Below are positions 18,519 through 26,733 of a DNA stretch of 64,000 bases, piece by piece. Under the pieces are notes generated by a model that worked only from the letters and a program-made list of their open reading frames with translations, was not told where the DNA came from and ran no database searches. The translations under genes and the position numbers were made by a program. The stretch is from Aquisalimonas sp. 2447. Its GTDB lineage: Bacteria > Pseudomonadota > Gammaproteobacteria > Nitrococcales > Aquisalimonadaceae. Position 1 is the first letter of the stretch. The number at the start of each line of letters is the position of its first letter. The stretch is taken from contig NZ_CP050695.1 of assembly GCF_012044895.1 (NCBI RefSeq), forward strand, positions 248,001-312,000, in the 5' to 3' direction.

Positions 18519-19850
18519 ATGGACAAGCAGATCGATCGCCGCCAGACCGCCGCCGACTATCTCATCGCCTCGAAGCGGTGTGACATTCTCAGCCTGGAGC
18601 AGCTGCTGCGCATGGGCCGGCTGGTGGTCAGCGTCAGCAACCTGGTCCATGCGCTGCAGCGGGAACGCGGGGTCTCCAACATGTACGTGGCCTCGGGCGG
18701 GCACCGCTTCGCGGATCAGTTGCGCCCCCTGCGAGAGCGCACCCATGAAAAGGAGGCGCAGTTTCTCACCTGTCTCGACGAGATCGATACCGAGTCGGCA
18801 TGCCTGCCCGGCGCCAGCCGTCTGTTCAGCCGGATTGCGTACGTGATCCACGGTCTCGACGCCCTGGAGACGATCCGGGCAGCCGTCGATCCGCTGAACG
18901 TCGACTCGGAAACCCTGATGACGGGCTACAGCGACCTGGTCCAGGGGCTGCTGGCGGTGGTCTTCGAGGCGGCGGATTCCGCCGCGGACCCGGATGTCTC
19001 CCGCGAGCTGGTGGCCATGTTCCACCTCATGCAGGGCAAGGAGTTCGCCGGTCAGGAGCGCGCGGTGGGCGCCGCCGGATTCGCCCGCGGCGGCCTGGAC
19101 GCGGCCATGGCCGAGCGGTTGCGTCACCTGATTGACAGCCAGGAGCGCTGTTTCGAGATCTTTGCGCAATTCGCCGACGAGGCGTCCCAGGCGTTGTGGC
19201 GTGACAGCGAGGTGGAGCCCTGTTCCGCGGACATGGAGCGCCTGCGCAGGATCGCGTTCGCGTCAACGGCCGAAGGCGGGGTCAACGCGGAATACTGTGA
19301 CCTCTGGTTCGAGCTGGCCTCCCGCCGCATCGACGCCATGAAGCAGATCGAGGATCAGATCGAGGCGACGCTGGATGCGCTTTGCCACCACAAGATCGAG
19401 GCGGCGCGGGATGACCTGAACTCCCACCGCAACGAGATCGACGCCCTTGCCGAGCAGCACCAGACTGCAGGCAGTTTCGCGGTGTTCGTCAACGGTGAAT
19501 TGAGCGAGTCCGCCGGGACGACCGGCAGCGCGGCCTACTCGGCGGACATGGCGAGTTCGCAGCTCGGCCGTTCGCTGGCCGATCTGGTACAGACACAGTC
19601 CCGCCGCCTCCAGGAGATGAGCGAGGAACTGAACGCCGCCCGCGCCGCGCTGGACGAACGCAAGACCATCGAGAAGGCGAAGGGCCTGATCATGCGCCAC
19701 CGCGGGCTCAGTGAAGAAGAGGCCTACAAGTTTCTGCGTCAGCTCGCCATGGCGCAGAGCCGCAAGCTGGCGGAAGTGGCCGTCGACACCATCAACATGG
19801 CGGACATCTTCCGTACTTCCGGTGATGCCCGCCGTTCCCGCGAGTCCTGA
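18519..19850 (+). CDS. nasR: Nitrate-sensing transcription antiterminator (NIT-ANTAR)
   Basis: This is a 443-residue RNA-binding regulator. Residues about 35-310 match the all-helical NIT nitrate/nitrite-sensing domain (LVHALQRERGVSNMYVAS is the typical entry helix). Residues about 365-430 form an ANTAR domain: LDERKTIEKAKGLIMRHRG, LSEEEAYKFLRQLAMAQS, KLAEVAVDTINM. In Klebsiella NasR, nitrate binding lets ANTAR bind a two-hairpin leader RNA and prevent termination. The three leaders downstream (20038, 23529 and 30738) carry the matching hairpins, so this protein is their likely reader. It stands alone, followed by a 300-base regulatory spacer before the ABC transporter genes. Confidence 0.95.
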   Translation: MDKQIDRRQTAADYLIASKRCDILSLEQLLRMGRLVVSVSNLVHALQRERGVSNMYVASGGHRFADQLRPLRERTHEKEAQFLTCLDEIDTESACLPGASRLFSRIAYVIHGLDALETIRAAVDPLNVDSETLMTGYSDLVQGLLAVVFEAADSAADPDVSRELVAMFHLMQGKEFAGQERAVGAAGFARGGLDAAMAERLRHLIDSQERCFEIFAQFADEASQALWRDSEVEPCSADMERLRRIAFASTAEGGVNAEYCDLWFELASRRIDAMKQIEDQIEATLDALCHHKIEAARDDLNSHRNEIDALAEQHQTAGSFAVFVNGELSESAGTTGSAAYSADMASSQLGRSLADLVQTQSRRLQEMSEELNAARAALDERKTIEKAKGLIMRHRGLSEEEAYKFLRQLAMAQSRKLAEVAVDTINMADIFRTSGDARRSRES

Positions 19851-19907
19851 TGGCGATGGCCGGAGCCGGCCTCGCCACGCCCTGTTAGGGGGCAGCGCGT
19901 TCTGCGT

Positions 19908-20020
19908 TGCACCATCATGTGCCGCTTTCCGGGCTCGCCGGGGCAGCCTCCCGTCCTGTTGAATCCCGCGCCATGTATGGCCGTGGCACTCATGAAACGC
20001 GTTCTGGCACGAATGATGTA
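19908..20020 (+). promoter_or_regulatory. Candidate NtrC half-site and sigma-54 promoter, nrtABD operon
   Basis: TGCACCATCATGTGC (19908-19922) holds one good NtrC half-site and a near-inverted second half whose spacing is a base short. TGGCACGAATGATGTA (20005-20020) has a perfect -24 element (TGGCAC) and a weak -12 element (ATGTA for TTGCA). Transcription would start near 20030, just before the first leader hairpin. The spacing between activator site and promoter (about 97 bases) resembles that upstream of nirB (about 92). Confidence 0.5.
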
Positions 20021-20037
20021 TTCCTTGTGAGGTAGAT

Positions 20038-20124
20038 GATGGTCAATGGTGACCATCTCGCTCGAACAATGGCGTTCATCCCTGCCCATCGGTCAGCCGG
20101 TGCGGGGATGAGCGCCTTTTTTTT
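20038..20124 (+). ncRNA. ANTAR-target antitermination leader 1 (nrtA)
   Basis: Hairpin P1 is GATGGTC-AATGGT-GACCATC (20038-20057, 7-bp stem, 6-base loop). Hairpin P2 is GAAC-AATGGC-GTTC (20064-20077). Both hexaloops have A at position 1 and G at position 4, the bases ANTAR proteins read. P2 shares bases 20071-20077 with the 5' arm of the terminator stem, so P1/P2 binding by NasR would exclude the terminator. The layout is that of the Klebsiella nasF leader. Confidence 0.9.
20071..20124 (+). terminator. Leader attenuator terminator upstream of nrtA
   Basis: GGCGTTCATCCC (20071-20082) pairs with GGGGATGAGCGCC (20104-20116) and is followed by eight T residues (20117-20124). It lies 27 bases before nrtA and is mutually exclusive with leader hairpin P2. 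Confidence 0.92.
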
Positions 20125-20150
20125 GCCTTCAGAAGGGAGAGCTTCGAGTC

Positions 20151-21569
20151 ATGAGCAATCACGGATCCGATGGTGACAGGACCAACCTTTCACGCCGCAG
20201 CTTTCTGCGCAACGCGGGGCTTGCCCTCGGTGGTTCCGCCGCACTGGGCGGGATTCCGGGGTGGCTTCAGAACGCGGCTCACGCGGGCGGGAGCGAAGGC
20301 CTCGAGAAAACCGATCTGACCCTGGGTTTCATCCCGCTGACGGACTGTGCCCCCATCGTTATCGCCTACGAGAAGGGGTATTTCAAAAAGCACGGTCTGA
20401 ATGTCCGCCCGAGCCAGGAAGCCTCCTGGGGCAACATCCGTGACAAGGTCACTGTGGGCGAGCTGGACGGCGCCCACATGCTCGCGGGCATGCCCATTGC
20501 CTCGTCCCTCGGCGTGGGCGCCACCGAGAAGCCCACCATCACGGCCTTCAGCATGGACCTCAACGGCAACGGCATCACCGTGTCCAACGCGCTCTACGAC
20601 CGCATGGTCGAAGCCGACCCCGAGGCCATGGAGGAGCGGCCCATCACCGCGCGGGCCCTGAAAAAGGTCATCGAGGACGACAAGGCCAACGGACGCCCAC
20701 CGCTGACGTTCGCGCAGGTCTTCCCGGTGTCCACGCACAACTACGAGCTGCGCTACTGGATGGCCGCCGCCGGCATCGACCCGGACAACGACGTGCGCCT
20801 GATCGTCGTGCCGCCGCCGCAGATGGTGGCCAACCTGCGCTCCGGCAACATGGACGGCTACTGCGTCGGCGAGCCGTGGAACATGCGCGCGGTCCACATG
20901 GGCATCGGCAAGGTCCTGATCACCAACTACGAGATCTGGAACAACAACCCGGAGAAGGTGCTGGGGGTCACCGAAGAGTGGGCCGACAAGCACCCCAATA
21001 CCCACCGCGCCATGCTGCGCGCTCTCATCGAGGCGAACCAGTGGATGGACCAGCCCGAGAACCGCGAGGAGGTGGTCAGCATCATCTCCCGGCGCTCGTA
21101 CGTGAATGCGCCGGAGGATATCGTCGCCATGTCCATGACCGGGACGCTGCAGTTTACCCCCGACGGGGAACCGCGGGAGTTCCCGGACTTCAACGTCTTC
21201 TATCGCTATGCGGCAACCTACCCCTGGCGCTCCCACGCCGCGTGGTTCATCACCCAGATGATCCGCTGGGGGCAGCTGGATCGCGCCATCGACATCCACA
21301 AGGCCGCGGATTCCATCTACCGCCCGGAACTCTATCGCGAGGCGGCGCGTGACCTGGGCATCGCCTATCCCACCGTGGACTACAAGCCGGAAGGCGTCCA
21401 CGAGGGGGACTGGACCCTCACCGATGCCAGCGAACCCATCACCATGGGGCCGGACCTGTTCCTGGACGGCATGAAGTACGACCCGGAGAACCTCATGGCG
21501 TACCTGGAGGGTTTTCGCGTGCACAACCGGCGGGTCGAACTTGCCGATCTTTCCGGTCTCAACGGATAA
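20151..21569 (+). CDS. nrtA: Nitrate ABC transporter substrate-binding protein (NrtA/NasF-like)
   Basis: This 472-residue protein captures nitrate in the periplasm for the NrtBD importer. The N-terminus has a twin-arginine signal, SRRSFLRNAGLALGG, cleaved near HAGG. The mature part begins DLTLGFIPLTDCAPIVIAYEKGYF, then LNVRPSQEASWGNIRDKV, GMPIASSLG and YCVGEPWNMRAV, all typical of the NrtA/SsuA-like nitrate-binding family. It is the first gene after leader 1 and is followed by permease and ATPase genes in one operon. A Tat signal is usual for this family. Confidence 0.94.
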   Translation: MSNHGSDGDRTNLSRRSFLRNAGLALGGSAALGGIPGWLQNAAHAGGSEGLEKTDLTLGFIPLTDCAPIVIAYEKGYFKKHGLNVRPSQEASWGNIRDKVTVGELDGAHMLAGMPIASSLGVGATEKPTITAFSMDLNGNGITVSNALYDRMVEADPEAMEERPITARALKKVIEDDKANGRPPLTFAQVFPVSTHNYELRYWMAAAGIDPDNDVRLIVVPPPQMVANLRSGNMDGYCVGEPWNMRAVHMGIGKVLITNYEIWNNNPEKVLGVTEEWADKHPNTHRAMLRALIEANQWMDQPENREEVVSIISRRSYVNAPEDIVAMSMTGTLQFTPDGEPREFPDFNVFYRYAATYPWRSHAAWFITQMIRWGQLDRAIDIHKAADSIYRPELYREAARDLGIAYPTVDYKPEGVHEGDWTLTDASEPITMGPDLFLDGMKYDPENLMAYLEGFRVHNRRVELADLSGLNG

Positions 21570-21585
21570 CCAGGGAGGCACTGTC

Positions 21586-22512
21586 ATGGCCACCGTTATC
21601 AATACCCGGGACGTGAACGCCGCCGCCGAGGGGGCGGAGGAGCAACACACCGAGGCACGGGATTCCGGAGCGCGGAGCCCCGCAAGGGCTGCCGGTAGCG
21701 CCGCACGCCTGCCCATGAGTCGCGCGCGGGCACAGCAGATCAGCGGCTGGGTGCTGACCGTGGTGCTCCCCATGGTGACCTTCGGCATCGTGCTGGCGCT
21801 GTGGTCCTTCCTCGGCAGCCAGGTCGCTTCGGCCCTGCCGGGGCCCCTGGCCACCTGGGAAGAGGCGAAGTATCTGTTCGCCGAGCCCTTCCACCAGCAC
21901 GGGCCCAACGACATGGGCATCGGCTGGCAGGTGACCTACTCCCTGGGGCGGGTGCTGGCCGGCTTCGGCCTGGCCATGCTGGTGGCCATTCCCATGGGCT
22001 TTCTCATGGGCATGAGCCGCAACTGCAACCGGGCCTGGCAGCCGCTGGTGCAGATCCTGCGACCGGTCAGTCCGTTGGCGTGGCTGCCCATCGGCCTGCT
22101 GGTGTTCGAGTCCTCCAACCCGTCGGCGATCTTCGTGATCTTCATCACCTGCATATGGCCGACCATGATCAACACCGCCGCCGGCGTGCGCGCCATCCCC
22201 GAGGACTACATGAACGTCGCCCGGGTGCTGCGCCTCAACGGCTGGGAGATCATGCGGCGGATCCTGCTGCCGGCAACGCTTCCGCACATCATCACCGGCA
22301 TGCGCCTGTCCCTTGGCATCGCCTGGATGGTGATCGTGGCCGCCGAGATGCTCACCGGCGGTGTCGGCATCGGCTATTTCATCTGGGCCGAGTGGAACAA
22401 CCTGCTGGTGGAGTCGATCATCGTCTCCATCATCGTCATCGGCATTGTCGGCATCCTCATGGAGTCCGGCATGAATCTACTTCAGCGTGTTCTGGACTAC
22501 CGCCAGGCCTGA
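21586..22512 (+). CDS. nrtB: Nitrate ABC transporter permease
   Basis: This 308-residue inner-membrane permease starts MATVINTRDVNAA after GGGAGG. A hydrophilic N-terminus of about 50 residues precedes a first membrane helix (WVLTVVLPMVTFGIVLALWSF). The core BPD_transp_1 region contains LVAIPMGFLMGMSRN and the EAA-type loop NVARVLRLNGWEIMRRILLPATLPHI, which docks to the ATPase, then AWMVIVAAEMLTGGVGIGYF. The ATG at 21586 is chosen over 21541 because 21541 lies inside nrtA. Confidence 0.94.
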   Translation: MATVINTRDVNAAAEGAEEQHTEARDSGARSPARAAGSAARLPMSRARAQQISGWVLTVVLPMVTFGIVLALWSFLGSQVASALPGPLATWEEAKYLFAEPFHQHGPNDMGIGWQVTYSLGRVLAGFGLAMLVAIPMGFLMGMSRNCNRAWQPLVQILRPVSPLAWLPIGLLVFESSNPSAIFVIFITCIWPTMINTAAGVRAIPEDYMNVARVLRLNGWEIMRRILLPATLPHIITGMRLSLGIAWMVIVAAEMLTGGVGIGYFIWAEWNNLLVESIIVSIIVIGIVGILMESGMNLLQRVLDYRQA

Positions 22513-22524
22513 GGAGGCACCGTC

Positions 22525-23322
22525 ATGAACAACTTCCTGACCATCGAGAATGTCGGCATTGAGTTCGATACCCGCAGCGGTCCCTTCCGTGCCCTGGAGA
22601 ACGTCAGTCTGGGCGTGGACGAAGGCGAGTTCGTGTCGCTGATCGGGCACTCGGGCTGCGGCAAGTCCACGGTGCTGAACATCGTTGCCGGCCTGCTGGA
22701 GCCCACCGAGGGCGGCGTGATCCTGGAGGGCAAGGAGGTCAACCGCCCGGGCCCGGACCGTGCGGTGATTTTCCAGAATCACAGCCTGCTGCCCTGGCTG
22801 ACCGTCTACGACAACGTGCGCCTGGCCGTGGACAAGGTCTGTTCCGGAACACGCAGCAAGGCGGAGCGGGACGAGTGGACCCGGGAGAACCTGGCGCTGG
22901 TGCACATGGAAGAGGCCATGCACAAGCGTCCCTTCGAGATCTCCGGCGGCATGAAGCAGCGCGTGGGCATCGCCCGGGCGCTGGCCATGGAGCCCCGCGT
23001 ACTGCTCATGGATGAGCCGTTCGGCGCCCTGGATGCGCTGACCCGCGCCCATCTGCAGGACTCGCTCATGGAGATTCATGCCCGCCGCGGCAATACCGTC
23101 ATCATGATCACCCATGACGTCGATGAAGCCGTGCTGCTCTCCGACCGCATCGTGATGATGACCAATGGCCCGGCGGCCACCATTGGGGAGGTGCTCCCGG
23201 TGGAGCTGGAGCGCCCGCGGGCTCGCCTTGAGGTGGCCGATCAACCGGTCTACACCGCTGCGCGGAAGTCGGTTCTCCGGTTTCTGTACGAGCGCCACGG
23301 TCGACCGGCCGACGCGGCATGA
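22525..23322 (+). CDS. nrtD: Nitrate ABC transporter ATPase
   Basis: This 265-residue ABC ATPase powers nitrate uptake. Walker A is GHSGCGKST near residue 48, the Q-loop is FQNHSLLPWLTVYDNV, and the signature is ISGGMKQRVGIARALAMEP. Walker B is VLLMDEPFGALD, with the switch His in MITHDVDEAVLLSDR. This matches the NrtD/NasD type without a fused NrtA-like domain (as NrtC would have). It follows nrtB by 12 bases with GGAGG. The 335 bases after it hold the nirB control region. Confidence 0.96.
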   Translation: MNNFLTIENVGIEFDTRSGPFRALENVSLGVDEGEFVSLIGHSGCGKSTVLNIVAGLLEPTEGGVILEGKEVNRPGPDRAVIFQNHSLLPWLTVYDNVRLAVDKVCSGTRSKAERDEWTRENLALVHMEEAMHKRPFEISGGMKQRVGIARALAMEPRVLLMDEPFGALDALTRAHLQDSLMEIHARRGNTVIMITHDVDEAVLLSDRIVMMTNGPAATIGEVLPVELERPRARLEVADQPVYTAARKSVLRFLYERHGRPADAA

Positions 23323-23403
23323 ATGGTCCCACGGTGGACGGCCCGAACCGTCCCCGCCGACGACACCGTTCATGCCCTGTGCTGATGCAATGTCGTATCG
23401 CAC

Positions 23404-23511
23404 TGCACCATCACGGAGCAGGACGCGGCGTCCGGCGCTTAACTGATGGGCCGTAAGTTCTCGTGATCGCGGGAAAATGCCTGGTTTGCCAGGCCTGGCA
23501 CGATTTCTGAA
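23404..23511 (+). promoter_or_regulatory. Candidate NtrC site and sigma-54 promoter, nirBD-nasA operon
   Basis: TGCACC-ATCAC-GGAGCA at 23404-23420 matches the NtrC consensus except for one base. TGGCAC-GATTT-CTGAA at 23496-23511 has a perfect -24 element and a weak -12. Predicted transcription start is near 23521, directly before leader hairpin P1. The rest of the 23322-23530 interval shows no other recognisable element. Confidence 0.58.
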
Positions 23512-23528
23512 AGCCTATTGGTAAGCAA

Positions 23529-23615
23529 TGCGGTCAATGGCGACCGCACCATGGACAACGGCGTTCACGATCGCTCGGCCCTGACAGGGCTGGCGATTGT
23601 GAGCGCCTTTTTTTT
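23529..23615 (+). ncRNA. ANTAR-target antitermination leader 2 (nirB)
   Basis: P1 is TGCGGTC-AATGGC-GACCGCA (23529-23548), a 7-bp stem and hexaloop. P2 is TGGAC-AACGGC-GTTCA (23552-23567) with one G-U pair. Both loops have A1 and G4. P2 shares 23560-23567 with the 5' arm of the terminator, giving the same switch as leader 1. The overall resemblance to leader 1, including the AATGGC and GGCGTTCA strings, indicates a common origin or strong selection. Confidence 0.9.
23560..23615 (+). terminator. Leader attenuator terminator upstream of nirB
   Basis: GGCGTTCACGATCGC (23560-23574) pairs, with G-U pairs, to GGCGATTGTGAGCGCC (23592-23607), followed by eight T residues (23608-23615). It lies 43 bases before the nirB start and is exclusive with leader hairpin P2. 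Confidence 0.92.
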
Positions 23616-23657
23616 GGTGCCTCAGTGGCACGACCGGGTTTCCGGAGGGAGGACGAC

Positions 23658-26090
23658 ATGAAAGAGAAACTGGTGCTGGTCGGAAACGGCATGGCGGGCA
23701 TGAAGGTCATCGAGGAACTGCAGACCATTGCCCCGGACAAGTACGACATCACCGTGTTCGGCGCCGAGCCCTACGGCAACTACAACCGCATCATGCTCTC
23801 GCCGCTGCTGGCCGGGGAGAAATCCCTGGACGACATCATGCTCAACAGCGAGGACTGGTACGACGCGCACGGGGTCACCTTCCATAAGGGCAAGGAAATC
23901 ATCGAAGTGGATCGCATCGGCAAGCGCGTTTTCGCTGCCGACGGCACCGTCGAGTCCTACGATCGCCTGCTGCTGGGGACCGGCTCCCACCCGGTGGTCA
24001 TCCCGGTTCCGGGGCGTGATCATCCCGACGTGGTGACCTACCGGGACGTCAAGGACGTGGACAGCATGCTGGCCGCCAGCCGCAAGCACCGCAAGGCGGT
24101 GGTGATCGGCGGCGGGCTGCTTGGTCTGGAGGCCGCCTACGGGCTCATGCAGCAGGGCATGGACGTAACGGTGGTGCACCTCATGCCGTGGCTGATGGAG
24201 CGTCAGCTCGACCAGACCGCCGGCAACTACCTGCAGCAGTCCCTGGAAGAGCGGGGCATGAAGTTCCGCATGGAGGCCCAGACCAGTGAGATCGTTGCCG
24301 ACGAGAACGGCATCGAGAAAGTGTGCTTCAAGGAGGGCCCGGAAGAGGACGCCGACCTGGTGGTCATGGCCGTGGGCATCAAGCCGAACAAGGAACTCGC
24401 CGAGAAGGCCGGCCTTTACTGTGACCGCGGCGTTGTGGTGTCCGACACCATGCAGACCTTCGACCCCAGCATCTACGCCGTGGGCGAGTGCGTGCAGCAC
24501 CGCGGTGTCTGTTACGGCCTGGTGGCTCCCCTTTTCGAGCAGGCCCGGGTGTGCGCGAACCACCTGGCGGGCTACGGCTTCCGGCTGTACCAGGGATCGG
24601 TGACCTCCACCAAGCTCAAGGTCACCGGGGTCGATCTCTACTCCGCCGGCGAGTTCCAGGATGCCGACGGCGTGGAGAACATCGTCTATCAGGACCCGGC
24701 CGCCGGGGTCTACAAGAAGATCTGCGTCAAGGACGACCGCATCGTCGGCACCGTGCTCTACGGCGACACCGGTGACGGCACCTGGTATTTCCAGCTGCTG
24801 CGCGACGGGACCTCCGTCGCCGACTTTCGCGACAGCCTGCTGTTCGGCCAGGCGCATCTGGGCGACTCCGGGCATGGTGGCGTCAATCAGGTGGCCAATC
24901 TGGCCGACGAAGCCCAGATTTGCGACTGCAATGGCGTGTGCAAGGGCGACATCGTCCAGGCCATCACCAAGGAGGGGCTGTTCACCCTGGATGACGTGAA
25001 GTCCCATACCAAGGCGGCCGCCTCCTGCGGCTCCTGCAGCGGACTGGTGGAACAGCTCCTGGCCGCCACCATGGGCGGTGACTACGAGGCCGGCAAGGCC
25101 AAGCCCATGTGTGGCTGCACCGACATGAGTCACGACCAGGTGCGCGAGGCCATCCGCACCGAGGGGCTGACCACCTTGCGCCAGGTGTTCGACAACCTGG
25201 CCTGGAAGACCGACGACGGCTGCGAGAAGTGCCGCCCGGCGCTGAACTACTACCTCATCTCCACCTGGCCGGATGACGCCGAGGACGACTCCCAGGCACG
25301 CTTCGTCAACGAGCGCATGCACGCCAACATCCAGAAGGACGGCACCTTCTCCGTGGTACCCCGCATCTGGGGCGGCGTTACCACGCCCCAGCAGCTGCGC
25401 TCTATCGCCGAGGTCGCGGAGAAGTACGAGGTGCCCACGGTGAAGATCACCGGCGGCCAGCGTATCGACCTGCTGGGGGTGAAAAAGGAGCAGCTCCCCG
25501 GCGTCTGGGGCGATCTCTCCGACGCCGGCTTCGTCTCCGGCCACGCCTACGGCAAGGCGCTGCGCACGGTAAAGACCTGTGTCGGTTCCGAGTGGTGCCG
25601 CTTCGGCACCCAGGACTCCACCACCTGCGGCATCGAGCTGGAGGAGATGACCTGGGGCACCTGGACGCCGCACAAGTTCAAGATGGCCGTCTCCGGCTGC
25701 CCGCGCAACTGCGCCGAGGCCAGCATCAAGGACTTCGGCGTGGTCGCCATCGAATCGGGCTGGGAGCTGCACGTGGGCGGCAATGGCGGCGTCAAGATCC
25801 GCGCCACCGACGTGCTCTGTCGCGTGGAGACCATGGAGGAGGTCAAGGAGTACGCCGCCGCCTTCCTGCAGCTCTATCGCGAGGAGGCCCGCTACCTGGA
25901 GCGCACCGCGCCGTGGATCGAGCGGGTGGGCCTCAGCTACGTAAAGGACCGGGTGGTGGAGGACGCCGAGGGTCGCAAGACCCTGGCGGAGCGCTTCGAC
26001 GCCTCCCAGAAGCAGGCCCAGGAGGACCCCTGGAAGTTCTACAGCAAGAACCACCAGGAGAAGTTCGAGCCGTTGAGGAAGGCGGGGTAG
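23658..26090 (+). CDS. nirB: NAD(P)H-dependent assimilatory nitrite reductase, large subunit
   Basis: This protein of 810 residues reduces nitrite to ammonium with six electrons. The N-terminal FAD domain starts LVLVGNGMAGMKVIEEL, and the NAD-binding fold has KAVVIGGGLLGLEAAYGL. Two BFD-type [2Fe-2S] domains follow in tandem (CDCNGVCKG...CGSCSG and CGC...CEKC, about 415-530). The C-terminal sulfite/nitrite reductase half binds siroheme and 4Fe-4S through CVGSEWC and SGCPRNCAEA (about 640-690). The start is ATG 23658 after GGGAGG. It heads the operon nirB-nirD-nasA-uroporphyrinogen methyltransferase behind leader 2. Confidence 0.97.
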   Translation: MKEKLVLVGNGMAGMKVIEELQTIAPDKYDITVFGAEPYGNYNRIMLSPLLAGEKSLDDIMLNSEDWYDAHGVTFHKGKEIIEVDRIGKRVFAADGTVESYDRLLLGTGSHPVVIPVPGRDHPDVVTYRDVKDVDSMLAASRKHRKAVVIGGGLLGLEAAYGLMQQGMDVTVVHLMPWLMERQLDQTAGNYLQQSLEERGMKFRMEAQTSEIVADENGIEKVCFKEGPEEDADLVVMAVGIKPNKELAEKAGLYCDRGVVVSDTMQTFDPSIYAVGECVQHRGVCYGLVAPLFEQARVCANHLAGYGFRLYQGSVTSTKLKVTGVDLYSAGEFQDADGVENIVYQDPAAGVYKKICVKDDRIVGTVLYGDTGDGTWYFQLLRDGTSVADFRDSLLFGQAHLGDSGHGGVNQVANLADEAQICDCNGVCKGDIVQAITKEGLFTLDDVKSHTKAAASCGSCSGLVEQLLAATMGGDYEAGKAKPMCGCTDMSHDQVREAIRTEGLTTLRQVFDNLAWKTDDGCEKCRPALNYYLISTWPDDAEDDSQARFVNERMHANIQKDGTFSVVPRIWGGVTTPQQLRSIAEVAEKYEVPTVKITGGQRIDLLGVKKEQLPGVWGDLSDAGFVSGHAYGKALRTVKTCVGSEWCRFGTQDSTTCGIELEEMTWGTWTPHKFKMAVSGCPRNCAEASIKDFGVVAIESGWELHVGGNGGVKIRATDVLCRVETMEEVKEYAAAFLQLYREEARYLERTAPWIERVGLSYVKDRVVEDAEGRKTLAERFDASQKQAQEDPWKFYSKNHQEKFEPLRKAG

Positions 26091-26103
26091 GCCGCGGTCG
26101 GAA

Positions 26104-26182
26104 TCGCGACTGACGTCGCTCCCACGGTGAGGCCTTTCCCGGTGCCTTCCCAAGGGCACCGTGGGAGCGACGTCAGTCGCGA
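26104..26182. repeat. Inverted REP pair between nirB and nirD
   Basis: Arms of 26 bases (26104-26129 and 26157-26182) are perfect inverted copies, 27 bases apart. The core reads GTGGGAGCGACGT followed by an AGTCGCGA half. The whole can fold into one long hairpin inside the operon mRNA. It has no T tract, so it is a REP/BIME rather than a terminator. It may protect the upstream nirB message or lower nirD-nasA expression. Confidence 0.88.
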
Positions 26183-26234
26183 CAGCTGCCTGCCTCGCCG
26201 GTACCAGAACACGCAATACAGCACAGGTGAATCC

Positions 26235-26585
26235 ATGACTGCACAAGCTCAACCCACTGCCGAGACAGCCCAATGGCTCCCTGTCGGCCGCCTGGATGAC
26301 ATTCCTCGCCTCGGCGCCCGGGTGGTGGAAACCGCCCACGGCCCCGTGGCCGTGTTCCGCAACGGGTCCGACGAGGTCTTCGCCCTGCTGGACCGCTGCC
26401 CCCACCAGGGCGGCCCGCTGTCCGAGGGGCAGGTCCACGGCCGGCTGGTCACCTGTCCCCTGCACCAGTGGAACATCCACATGGACAAGGGCGAGGCCAA
26501 GGCCCCGGATGTGGGCTGTGTGCCCCGCTTCGAGGTCCGCAACGACGATGGCGATCTGTATCTGAACCCTGAGCCCGTGACCTGA
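26235..26585 (+). CDS. nirD: Nitrite reductase small subunit (Rieske type)
   Basis: This 116-residue protein pairs with NirB for NADH-dependent nitrite reduction. It has the Rieske-like fold with DRCPHQGGPLSEG and VTCPLHQWNIHM, giving Cys-X-His and Cys-X2-His ligands. Both Cys and both His are present, so a [2Fe-2S] cluster is likely; some NirD proteins lack these ligands. The ATG at 26235 is chosen because the frame upstream is REP sequence. REP pairs lie on both sides of the gene. Confidence 0.95.
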   Translation: MTAQAQPTAETAQWLPVGRLDDIPRLGARVVETAHGPVAVFRNGSDEVFALLDRCPHQGGPLSEGQVHGRLVTCPLHQWNIHMDKGEAKAPDVGCVPRFEVRNDDGDLYLNPEPVT

Positions 26586-26598
26586 GGCCCCGGGACCG

Positions 26599-26677
26599 TC
26601 GCGACTAACGTCGCTCCCACGGCGGCTCTCGGGAGGGCATCGAGCATGCCTCCCGGTGGGAGCGACGTGAGTCGCGA
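26599..26677. repeat. Inverted REP pair between nirD and nasA
   Basis: Arms 26599-26620 and 26656-26677 (22 bases) are inverted copies with one mismatch, of the same family as the pair upstream of nirD (core GTGGGAGCGACGT). The loop is 35 bases and contains a smaller inverted repeat around GCATCGAGCATGC. No T tract follows. Confidence 0.87.
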
Positions 26678-26733
26678 TTCCACGCAGCCGCCCCATGCCA
26701 GCTCGGACGCGCGCAGCGCGAAGAGGTGTCACC

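Noticed and set aside
26104-26182. Intrinsic terminator between nirB and nirD
   Set aside because: The inverted arms are long but no T tract follows, and genes of the same pathway continue downstream.
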